From an uncultured Agathobaculum sp. (lineage in GTDB: Bacteria; Bacillota; Clostridia; Oscillospirales; Butyricicoccaceae): 6,058 nt of DNA. The position numbers and the translations under genes are program-made. Below are positions 1 through 5,653 of the stretch, piece by piece. Every line of letters begins with the position of its first letter. Positions within the stretch are counted from its first letter, which is position 1. The stretch spans positions 1 to 6,058 of the forward strand of contig CALWEB010000084.1 of the NCBI GenBank assembly GCA_944376955.1, in the 5' to 3' direction. The notes under the pieces were generated by a model, which saw only the letters and a list, made by a program, of their open reading frames with translations, had not been told where the DNA came from and made no database searches.

Positions 1-556
1 CAGAGAAGTAAACCAATGATTTGGAAAGTCCGAGCAACTGAATCAGCTCTTCATTCTTGAGCGAATCATACAAGCGCTTTTCGATGCGGGTAAAGTCGCG
101 CTCGATCATGCGCAGGTTTTTGAGGAAGCGTCCTGCCACGCGCAGCAAAATCTGAAACACAAACCGCGTGCGCAGCGCCGTGTGTACGCCCTTGACCGCG
201 CCCTCCGCGATCGACCGCAGGATGATGCTGTCCTCCAAGCAGACCGTAATGACCGCATTCTGCGCCCCCACGATGCCCATTGGCAGCGTGCTGAACATCT
301 GGCCGCCATCCTCAACCGAGCTTTTTTCCACCATTGGGATGTCAACGATCATCAAAAGCTGATCGTCCTCGGTCTCGACACGCGAACTTTCCTCCGGGTC
401 GAGCGCTGCGCGGATGAATTCCTCTTCCACATGCGCCGCACGTGCAATTTCCTCCAGCTCATCCGAGCTGGGATGCACCATATTCACCCAGCAACCCTCA
501 GCAAAGCTGCTGATTTCCGTGATTCTTCCGTCAACAGTCTTGTAAAATTCTACCAT
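1..556 (-). CDS. corA: CorA-family magnesium/divalent cation transporter, N-terminal part (cut by the left window edge)
   Basis: The minus-strand frame opens with ATG at 556-554 and stays open to base 1, giving 185 residues with no stop. It begins MVEFYKTVDGRITEI and contains GCWVNMVHPSSDELEE (about 21-36), AALDPEESSRVE (about 50-61), LLMIVDIPMV (67-76), RTRFVFQILLRVAGRFLKN (about 129-147) and KNEELIQLLGLSKSLVYFS (167-185). This is the cytoplasmic domain pattern of clostridial CorA-like proteins: a soluble alpha/beta domain followed by long helices leading to the pore. In the family, two C-terminal membrane helices with a GMN motif form a pentameric channel for Mg2+ or related cations; that part lies outside the window and cannot be checked. 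The start is supported by AAAGGCGG six nt upstream of the ATG. It follows ftsZ on the same strand but is separated from it by a terminator, so it is probably a separate transcription unit. The family call is firm; the metal specificity is not known. Confidence 0.92.
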   Translation of the reverse strand, partial: MVEFYKTVDGRITEISSFAEGCWVNMVHPSSDELEEIARAAHVEEEFIRAALDPEESSRVETEDDQLLMIVDIPMVEKSSVEDGGQMFSTLPMGIVGAQNAVITVCLEDSIILRSIAEGAVKGVHTALRTRFVFQILLRVAGRFLKNLRMIERDFTRIEKRLYDSLKNEELIQLLGLSKSLVYFS

Positions 557-561
557 ATCTT

Positions 562-599
562 ACCGCCTTTCCGCGGCTTCACATAGCTGTGCCACCGCG
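562..599 (-). promoter_or_regulatory. Two mutually exclusive short hairpins at the corA ribosome binding site (candidate)
   Basis: In the minus-strand RNA, CCGC (576-573) can pair with GCGG (566-563) inside the corA Shine-Dalgarno sequence across a 6-nt loop, with a possible extra G-U pair. The same CCGCG (576-572) can instead pair with CGCGG (599-595), which lies inside the upstream candidate leader ORF. The two pairings share bases and exclude each other, which is the layout of a translation-controlling switch. The stems are only 4 to 5 bp, so chance is a serious alternative in GC-rich DNA. The complementarity is seen in the sequence; the regulatory role is inference. Confidence 0.25.
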
Positions 600-638
600 A
601 GTTTGTTTATTTCTTTTACTTCGAGGGTCTGCACTCAC
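579..638 (-). CDS. Candidate 19-residue leader peptide upstream of corA
   Basis: A minus-strand GTG at 638-636 opens a frame of 19 codons ending in TGA at 581-579; the peptide would read MSADPRSKRNKQTRGGTAM. A GGAG (652-649) preceded by an A-run lies 10 nt upstream of the GTG and is otherwise an unexplained Shine-Dalgarno sequence between the ftsZ terminator and corA. The stop is 22 nt before the corA start. The peptide is basic, with no membrane segment or export signal. In Salmonella, corA and mgtA carry translated leader ORFs (corL, mgtL) that control expression, so a leader peptide here is plausible, but there is no sequence resemblance to claim. A chance ORF of this length is quite possible. 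Confidence 0.28.
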   Translation of the reverse strand: MSADPRSKRNKQTRGGTAM

Positions 639-664
639 GGTGATCACACTCCTTTTTTGCAAGA

Positions 665-670
665 ATTTTA
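665..670 (-). promoter_or_regulatory. Possible -10 element of a corA promoter
   Basis: The minus strand reads TAAAAT here, matching five of six bases of the sigma-A -10 consensus, about 110 nt upstream of the corA start and just downstream of the ftsZ terminator. No good -35 hexamer sits 16 to 18 nt upstream: the 17-nt position reads TGTTTT, inside the terminator arm. A promoter is expected between the terminator and corA, but this assignment is weak. Confidence 0.3.
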
Positions 671-687
671 CAATGTTTTTTCACACC

Positions 688-715
688 AAAACAGCCCTAA
701 ACAGGGCTGTTTTTT
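688..715 (-). terminator. Intrinsic terminator after ftsZ (bidirectional in form)
   Basis: This is a perfect 11-bp inverted repeat, AAAACAGCCCT (688-698) and AGGGCTGTTTT (703-713), with a 4-nt loop. On the minus strand it begins 23 nt after the ftsZ stop, and the 3' arm ends in TTTT followed by GG, so it should end the ftsZ transcript. On the plus strand the stem ends in six T residues (710-715), an even better terminator, so it could also block antisense transcription entering ftsZ from the left. It is the strongest RNA hairpin in the window. Confidence 0.85.
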
Positions 716-736
716 GACACTATTATTTTGCTGCAC

Positions 737-1885
737 TCAGCGATGATCCTTATCGAAAATGCGCATCAGAACATCAAAAGCTGCATCATCCGAACCCAGA
801 TCGCTGGATTTGGACTGCGTCGAAGCGGGCTTCTCCTCTGCTGCCGCAGTGGATGCCTCGGTAAACAAACCGGAGCCGGAAGCCTGTTCGGGCTGCTTGC
901 CATCCATATTCATTTTTGCGGAGTTCGGAATATTGTCAAAGCCGGTCGCAATAACTACGACGCGAATCTCGTCATCCATTGTGTCGTCAATGAACGCACC
1001 GAAGATGATATGCGCATCCGGATGCGCCGCCTGCTGCACCATGGTAGCCGCGGTCTCAACTTCATCCAGACCGATGTCATCCGAACCGATAACGGAAACG
1101 ATAACGCCGTGCGCCATATCGATCGAGGTTTCCAGCAGCGGGCTGGAAATCGCCATGCGTGCTGCTTCCGCAGCCTTATCTTTCCCAGCAGCGCGGCCGG
1201 TACCGATATGTGCATAACCTGCATCCTTCATAACCGATGTAACATCCGCGAAGTCCAGATTGATAAAGCCCGGAACAGTAATCAGCTCAGAGATATTCGC
1301 AACCGCCTGACGGAGTACACCGTCCGCGATCTCAAATGCATTCTTAAAGGTGATCTTCTGCTCGGATACGTACTTAAGACGCTCGTTCGGGATGATAACC
1401 AACGAGTCAACATTCTTGTTGAGTTCATCGATACCGCCGAGCGCCTGTTCCAAACGCTTCTTGCCCTCAAATGCAAACGGACGAGTCACAACGCCAACCG
1501 TCAGGATGCCCATTTCACGAGCAATCTGCGCCACCACCGGCGCCGCGCCGGTACCGGTGCCGCCGCCCATGCCGGCAGTGATAAAGACCATATGTGTATT
1601 GGCAAGCGCCGCAGCGATCTGATCCTTGCTTTCTTCCGCTGCCTTGCGGCCGATCTCCGGATTTGCACCCGCGCCCTGTCCCTTGGTCAGCTTCTCGCCA
1701 ATCTGGATCTTGGTCCCGGCCTGAGAATAGTTCAGCGCCTGCATATCCGTGTTGATCGAAATAAACTCAACACCCTGCACGCCGCTTTCGACCATGCGGT
1801 TGACTGCGTTTCCGCCGCCGCCGCCGACGCCGATCACTTTAATATTTACTACATTATCCAAGCCCTGTTCAAACTCAAAACCCAT
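737..1885 (-). CDS. ftsZ: Cell division protein FtsZ (tubulin-like GTPase)
   Basis: FtsZ polymerises with GTP into the cytoplasmic Z ring that organises the divisome. With the start used here the protein has 382 residues, a usual length. Visible are the T1 nucleotide loop GGGGGN (21-26), the tubulin signature GGGTGTG (107-113), TRPFAFEGKKR (134-144) and the T7 loop NLDFADV (209-215), whose Asp211 and Asp214 complete the GTPase site of the next subunit. Residues from about 325 to 365 form a low-complexity Ala/Ser/Glu-rich linker. The last residues, DDAAFDVLMRIFDKDHR, occupy the C-terminal peptide position but lack the classical DIPxFLR core. Start choice: the GGAGG at 1899-1895 abuts an ATG at 1894-1892 with no spacer, whereas the ATG at 1885-1883 is nine nt downstream of it; the longer form would add only MAT. 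No ftsA precedes it; ftsQ is the next gene upstream. Its own candidate promoter lies at 1992-2020 and a terminator follows. The identity is certain. Confidence 0.98.
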   Translation of the reverse strand: MGFEFEQGLDNVVNIKVIGVGGGGGNAVNRMVESGVQGVEFISINTDMQALNYSQAGTKIQIGEKLTKGQGAGANPEIGRKAAEESKDQIAAALANTHMVFITAGMGGGTGTGAAPVVAQIAREMGILTVGVVTRPFAFEGKKRLEQALGGIDELNKNVDSLVIIPNERLKYVSEQKITFKNAFEIADGVLRQAVANISELITVPGFINLDFADVTSVMKDAGYAHIGTGRAAGKDKAAEAARMAISSPLLETSIDMAHGVIVSVIGSDDIGLDEVETAATMVQQAAHPDAHIIFGAFIDDTMDDEIRVVVIATGFDNIPNSAKMNMDGKQPEQASGSGLFTEASTAAAEEKPASTQSKSSDLGSDDAAFDVLMRIFDKDHR

Positions 1886-1894
1886 TGTTGCCAT

Positions 1895-1899
1895 CCTCC
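1895..1899 (-). promoter_or_regulatory. Shine-Dalgarno sequence that decides the ftsZ start
   Basis: The minus strand reads GGAGG directly followed by ATG (1894) and, nine nt later, a second in-frame ATG (1885). A spacer of zero cannot be used efficiently, while nine is within the normal range, so the second ATG is the likely start. An 11-nt odd palindrome, TTTATCATAAA on the minus strand (1912-1902), lies just upstream; its significance is unknown. Confidence 0.7.
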
Positions 1900-1940
1900 G
1901 TTTTATGATAAAGAATCGTTCAGATTATCTTATACATTCT

Positions 1941-1974
1941 CTTGTCCGCAAGCCTGCTGTTTCTTGCCGGCAAG
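1941..1974. repeat. Twin CTTG-N4-CAAG dyads in the ftsZ leader
   Basis: Two 12-bp dyads of the form CTTG-N4-CAAG stand at 1941-1952 (CTTGTCCGCAAG) and 1963-1974 (CTTGCCGGCAAG, a perfect palindrome). Their centres are 22 bp apart, about two helical turns. They lie between the candidate ftsZ -10 element and the ftsZ ribosome binding site. They could be paired operator half-sites for a dimeric repressor, or short RNA hairpins in the leader; in RNA, the GCAAG of one can also pair with the CTTGC of the other. No known regulator site is recognised. Confidence 0.4.
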
Positions 1975-1991
1975 CTACCACTATTGTTTTA

Positions 1992-2020
1992 ATTTTACCT
2001 CTATTTGTTCCATTTTGCAA
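1992..2020 (-). promoter_or_regulatory. Candidate sigma-A promoter for ftsZ
   Basis: On the minus strand TTGCAA (2020-2015, four of six consensus bases) is followed after exactly 17 nt by TAAAAT (1997-1992, five of six). Transcription would start near 1985 and give a leader of about 100 nt before ftsZ. The region is AT-rich compared with the flanking genes and sits in the only large spacer of the cluster. A weaker alternative, TTGCGG (1951-1946), 16 nt, GATAAT (1929-1924), lies closer to the gene. A dedicated promoter would let ftsZ be expressed apart from the wall-synthesis genes upstream. Confidence 0.55.
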
Positions 2021-2040
2021 CAGAAATTAGTGAATTGCTC

Positions 2041-2059
2041 AAAAAAAACTGAAAGTTTT
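2041..2059 (-). terminator. Weak AT-rich terminator-like hairpin between ftsQ and ftsZ
   Basis: The minus strand reads AAAACT, the triloop TTC, AGTTTT, and then four more T residues, making a T8 run (2048-2041). The stem is only 6 bp with a single G-C pair, so termination would be poor. Its place, after ftsQ and just before the candidate ftsZ promoter, is where partial termination or pausing would make sense. This call is tentative. Confidence 0.22.
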
Positions 2060-2154
2060 CTGTATCTTTCCACCAAATTTATACCAGAAGCCCCTGCAAA
2101 TCCATGCTGCGCAAAGTTTTCCGGCCTTCTTTTGGCCTTTTTCCTCCATTTTCC

Positions 2155-3168
2155 CTATTCTTCTGTTGTATCCCAGTCGGCATCCCCTGTGTCAGCTTGT
2201 CCATCGTCCTGTGCCGCATCTTCCGCATCCGGATCCTCTGTCCCGCCTTCATCCGAGGAATCCAGCTGCTGCGCATCTGCATCCTCCGGCTGCTGCGATG
2301 CGCCGTCCGATGATGGATCATCGGTGGCCGGCGTGGAGATGGTCGGTGACGATGCCGCGGAAGCCAGTCCCGACTTTGCGACATTATCTGCTGTATCCGG
2401 TACATAATGCAGGCGGTTCTGGCTATCCCAATACAGCCGCCCGATGTCGGAGGGGGACAGCCGTTCCTCGATCACAGTCTGGGCAAACCGCAAGTGGTAT
2501 GCCAGATCATCCACCGTGCCGACCCGGATATCAAACCGACCTTGGTAGCCAATGCGGATATCCCGCGGATCGGACAGGTTGATAAAATTCAAGCCGTCCA
2601 GCATATCCGCCGCATCCATGGTCTGCAAAATGGTCAGCAAATCCTCCGCCTCGTCGCTCGACGCCTCTGCCAACATCTGCCCGGGTTGCACATCGGTCAG
2701 TGTCATGCCAACCACCACCGGCAAACCGGCATTGGTTGCGCTCAGTTCCAGTACCTTTCCCTGTTCACTCAGCAGCAAATATCCGCCTTCCGCAGGAACG
2801 GCAACCAACGCCTTGCATTCGGTTACCGTCACGACCAACGCGTTTGGCAAGTGCCGCCGGATCTGCACGGTTTCCAGATAGGGGAACTTGTATAATAACG
2901 CATCTGAAACTTTCACTTTATTCCATAGATACAGGTTGTCCCCTTGCTTGACGTCCATCCCGGCTACAATTTCCTCCGCGCGGTACTTAACCGTGCCCTC
3001 CACCGTGATGGTATCCACTTTAAAGAAAACCGTCAGCGCCAACGTCGCAGCCGCCAGCAAAATGCCAATAAACAGCACACGTCCGACAGCGTGAAAAAAA
3101 CGCTGCCGGCTGCTGACGCGCCGTCGCATCTGCTCCGGCGTTTTCTGTCTTCGCTTTCTGCGTCTCAT
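2155..3168 (-). CDS. ftsQ: Cell division protein FtsQ/DivIB with an acidic C-terminal tail
   Basis: FtsQ/DivIB is a bitopic membrane protein that joins FtsL and DivIC/FtsB in the divisome and helps control septal wall synthesis. The 337 residues show a very basic cytoplasmic N-terminus (MRRRKRRQKT), one membrane segment at about 31-49 (VLFIGILLAAATLALTVFF), a POTRA domain at about 50-117 (VDTITVEGTVKYRAEEIVAG, then FPYLETVQIRRHLPNALVVTVTE) and a FtsQ/DivIB beta domain to about residue 256. From about 261 to the end is a low-complexity tail rich in Asp, Glu, Ser, Ala and Gly; residues 266-337 contain 22 acidic and no basic residues. The start is supported by AAGGGG with a 7-nt spacer. The gene begins 18 nt after murG and is probably co-transcribed with it. 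The tail would be outside the membrane, in the wall zone. The POTRA fold and gene position make the call secure; the tail's role is unknown. Confidence 0.93.
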   Translation of the reverse strand: MRRRKRRQKTPEQMRRRVSSRQRFFHAVGRVLFIGILLAAATLALTVFFKVDTITVEGTVKYRAEEIVAGMDVKQGDNLYLWNKVKVSDALLYKFPYLETVQIRRHLPNALVVTVTECKALVAVPAEGGYLLLSEQGKVLELSATNAGLPVVVGMTLTDVQPGQMLAEASSDEAEDLLTILQTMDAADMLDGLNFINLSDPRDIRIGYQGRFDIRVGTVDDLAYHLRFAQTVIEERLSPSDIGRLYWDSQNRLHYVPDTADNVAKSGLASAASSPTISTPATDDPSSDGASQQPEDADAQQLDSSDEGGTEDPDAEDAAQDDGQADTGDADWDTTEE

Positions 3169-3186
3169 TGTGGCGCCCCTTCGTTT

Positions 3187-4323
3187 TTATTTCCCGTGAT
3201 GCTCTATTGCCCACATGATCTCACGGTAGATCTTCTCGCTCGCGTCATGCGCGGCCAAACTGGTAGCGGCATGACCCATCTGCTGCAACGCTGCACGGTC
3301 CGACAGCATGGACTGGATTTCATCATACAGCTTTTGCGGCGACGCATCCTTTTCCAGCAGTACGCGGCAGCCACCGGCCTGTTCCAACGCGCGGGCGTTT
3401 TTTTCCTGATGGTTTTCCGCTACATACGGCGACGGCACCAACAGCGCAGGCCTCCCCAGCATACACAGCTCCCCCATCGTCGCCGCACCTGCGCGGCAAA
3501 CGACCAGATCAGCCGCAGCCAAGCGGTCGGCCATATCATAAATATATTCCGTCACTTCAATATTGGGATGTTGGGTCAAATCAGCGCCCTGCTCTTTTGC
3601 CATGCGCGGCAGCCAGTCACGCGCCGCTGCACCTGTGGCATGTATATGGTGATACGGTACGTTATTTTTACACTCAAGCGCAATCGCATCCGCCATATGC
3701 TCATTCATATACTTTGCGCCCATCGAGCCCCAGAAGGAAACCACCAGCTGATCGGTTTCCGTCAGCCCAAATCGGGCGCGTGCCTTTTCGCGGTCCGATG
3801 CAAGGATCTCCCCGCGCACCGGGGCACCGGTCAGCACAACCTTATCCCCTCCGCCAAGGATTTCCCTTGCCTGTTCAAAACAGACCAGCACACGGTCCGC
3901 CTTTTGGGAGAGCATTTTCGTAACCTTGCCGGGCAGTGCGTTCACCTCCAGCAGCACGGTCGGGATGCCCATTTGCTGCGCTGCCCGCACCACCGCAAAG
4001 GACGCGTAACCGCCGCAGCCGATCACACAGTCTGGCCGTGCCTGCCGCAGCAGTTTTTTCGCCTTGCCAACCGCCGAAACCGCCAGCTTTGCCGCCTTCA
4101 CATTATGCGCCAAGCCCTTCGGGCTAAGCGAACGCGACATCCCGATGATCTCGATCGCATCGAGCGGATATCCTTCCCGCGGCACCAGCTTATTCTCAAT
4201 ACCGCGTGCCGAACCCGCAAACCGGACCACGGTTTCCGGATGTTTATGCTCAAAATAGCGTGCAATCGCCAGCCCGGGTGTCACATGGCCACCTGTACCG
4301 CCGCCGGTGATATACAGTCTCAC
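3187..4323 (-). CDS. murG: MurG: UDP-GlcNAc transferase forming lipid II
   Basis: MurG adds GlcNAc from UDP-GlcNAc to lipid I on the inner face of the membrane, making lipid II. The 378 residues fit the GT-B, family GT28 pattern. The N-terminal glycine loop GGGTGGHVTPG is at 7-17 with His13; GCGGYAS is at 102-108; the acceptor/donor cleft motif reads LEVNALPG (125-132); the C-domain loop reads FWGSMGAKYMN (197-207); CRAGAATMGEL is at 276-286 and SPYVAENHQEKNA at 298-310. The motif usually written HEQN is LEVN here, and the usual GGSQGA is WGSMGA; both keep the core Glu, Asn, Ser and Gly. The start codon is GTG, chosen because GGGGG (4335-4331) lies seven nt upstream and the N-terminus begins immediately with the family's first beta strand. 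It follows ftsW by 43 nt and precedes ftsQ by 18 nt. No murC or murB follows it. Confidence 0.97.
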   Translation of the reverse strand: MRLYITGGGTGGHVTPGLAIARYFEHKHPETVVRFAGSARGIENKLVPREGYPLDAIEIIGMSRSLSPKGLAHNVKAAKLAVSAVGKAKKLLRQARPDCVIGCGGYASFAVVRAAQQMGIPTVLLEVNALPGKVTKMLSQKADRVLVCFEQAREILGGGDKVVLTGAPVRGEILASDREKARARFGLTETDQLVVSFWGSMGAKYMNEHMADAIALECKNNVPYHHIHATGAAARDWLPRMAKEQGADLTQHPNIEVTEYIYDMADRLAAADLVVCRAGAATMGELCMLGRPALLVPSPYVAENHQEKNARALEQAGGCRVLLEKDASPQKLYDEIQSMLSDRAALQQMGHAATSLAAHDASEKIYREIMWAIEHHGK

Positions 4324-4366
4324 GTGTTTTCCCCCTTTTCCATCAATGCCAATGATCGGCCTTCAC

Positions 4367-5629
4367 CTATTCCTCTGCGCGCGTATCCACCCGCGCATAT
4401 CTGGAAATATTGAGCAGTATCCCCATTTCGCCCAGCTGCATCAGCAGCGCTGTGCCGCCGTAGCTGAAAAACGGCAGGCTGGCACCCGTAACCGGGATGA
4501 TGCCTGTGATAACAAACAGGTTCATCAGCGTCTGGATTGCAAGCTTTGCCGTGATGCCGGTTGCCATCAGGCAGCTGAACTTATCCGGCGCGGCGCGTGC
4601 AATGCGGAAACCGCGGAAGATCAAATAGGCAAACAGCAGCAACACCAGCAGCGCACCAACCAGCCCCATCTCCTCGCACCATGAGGAAAAGATAAAGTCG
4701 TTCTGCGGTTCGGGCAGATACAGATGCTTCTGCATTCCCTGTCCCAGCCCGCGGCCGAACAGTCCGCCCGAGCCAATGGCGATCTGGCTCATCGCGCCCT
4801 GCCAACCCTCGTCACGCATGTTGGAAAACGGGTCCAGCCAGACCGCGAAACGCTCCTGCACATGGTCAAACGCGAAATAAAAGCCTGTCAGTGTCACCGC
4901 ACCTGCAATGCCGATCGGCACGAAATACCACAGACGCATCCCGCCTGCTACCAGGATCACAACGCCCAAGCCACAAATGATCATCATGGCCGAGGTATGC
5001 GGTTCCAGGAACAGCAGCCCTATGTAAGCAATTAACAGGAACCCATACGGCTTGATCAAGCCTTTGAAGCTCCGGATGCTTTGCGTATCCCGCGCCACCC
5101 AATAGGAAAAGCATACAATAACCGTAATTTTTGCCAGCTCGGACGGCTGGAAGCCAAACAGCCAGCGCTGCGCGCCCTTGGATGCCGTACCGAGGGGCGT
5201 GATGACCAGAACGAGCAGGATCAGCGAAAGGATCATCAATTCCTTATAAAACCTTGCATAGATCTTATAGCTGATTTTGGAAATGCAGATCATTGCAACG
5301 ACACCGATCGCCGCATTGATCCCCTGCTGGGAAATGAAGAAGGTCGCGCTGCCCTGATAAAACAGCGCATTGGAATAGCTGGCCGAAAATAATGCGATCA
5401 AACCGATGACCAGCAGCAGCAATACGGAACCAAATACGCCCACATCCCATGTATGCGCGCGCACCCGTGCCCGCACATGGGTGCGTGCAGGCGGCCGTGT
5501 CCGGGATTGCATCATGGCCGCGTCGCGCGGTACGGGCGCACGATCCGGCCGGGGCATCGGATATGCGTCTATCCTTTGTCGTCTATCCGGTCGGCGCGGG
5601 GAACGCGCCTGTCTGGTTGTCGAAGCCAT
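4367..5629 (-). CDS. ftsW: FtsW/SpoVE-type SEDS peptidoglycan glycosyltransferase
   Basis: SEDS proteins polymerise lipid II into glycan strands with a partner class B PBP; FtsW acts at the septum. The 420-residue protein has about ten hydrophobic segments from about 64 to 407. Family motifs are GAQRWLFGFQPSELAKI (152-168), LEPH (208-211, often EPD in other members), GLFGRGLGQGMQKHLYLPEPQNDFIF (289-314), in which Asp311 aligns with the conserved extracellular Asp needed for activity, and PVTGASLPFFSYGGT (379-393). The first 61 residues form an unusual cytoplasmic extension with 16 Arg, 9 Pro and no Lys. The start is well supported: GGAGGTG (5641-5635) with GGAGG seven nt before the ATG. Later Met codons at residues 25, 39 and 40 are the alternatives if the extension is not translated. 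The gene lies 24 nt after mraY, where murD often intervenes. FtsW and SpoVE cannot be separated by sequence alone; the dcw position favours FtsW. Confidence 0.93.
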   Translation of the reverse strand: MASTTRQARSPRRPDRRQRIDAYPMPRPDRAPVPRDAAMMQSRTRPPARTHVRARVRAHTWDVGVFGSVLLLLVIGLIALFSASYSNALFYQGSATFFISQQGINAAIGVVAMICISKISYKIYARFYKELMILSLILLVLVITPLGTASKGAQRWLFGFQPSELAKITVIVCFSYWVARDTQSIRSFKGLIKPYGFLLIAYIGLLFLEPHTSAMMIICGLGVVILVAGGMRLWYFVPIGIAGAVTLTGFYFAFDHVQERFAVWLDPFSNMRDEGWQGAMSQIAIGSGGLFGRGLGQGMQKHLYLPEPQNDFIFSSWCEEMGLVGALLVLLLFAYLIFRGFRIARAAPDKFSCLMATGITAKLAIQTLMNLFVITGIIPVTGASLPFFSYGGTALLMQLGEMGILLNISRYARVDTRAEE

Positions 5630-5653
5630 GAGGACACCTCCGAAGGGTTAAGA

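Noticed and set aside
182..586. Plus-strand open frame of 134 codons at the left end
   Set aside because: It lies opposite the corA frame, which matches the CorA family throughout.
557..736. M-box magnesium riboswitch ahead of corA
   Set aside because: Only about 110 nt separate the possible transcription start from corA, shorter than an M-box, and its conserved helices are not seen.
2039..2149. Minus-strand small ORF of 36 codons after ftsQ
   Set aside because: There is only a poor AGGG three nt before its ATG, its end coincides with a T-run of the weak hairpin, and no family is recognised. A stray GGAGG follows the ATG but serves no start codon.
728..2407. Plus-strand open frame of 559 codons opposite ftsZ and the end of ftsQ
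   Set aside because: It is antisense to a certain ftsZ gene, crosses the AT-rich promoter spacer, and its product has no recognisable domain and an odd His/Arg/Cys-rich composition. It is a shadow of GC-rich codon use.
2944..4413. Plus-strand open frame of 489 codons opposite murG
   Set aside because: It is antisense to a well-supported murG and spans its gene borders; the product is His/Arg/Gln-rich without motifs.
5460..5485. Inverted repeat CGCACCC / GGGTGCG with a 12-nt loop inside ftsW
   Set aside because: It lies in the Arg-rich coding stretch, where repeated CGC and GTG-type codons readily make such a repeat by chance; no T-run follows.
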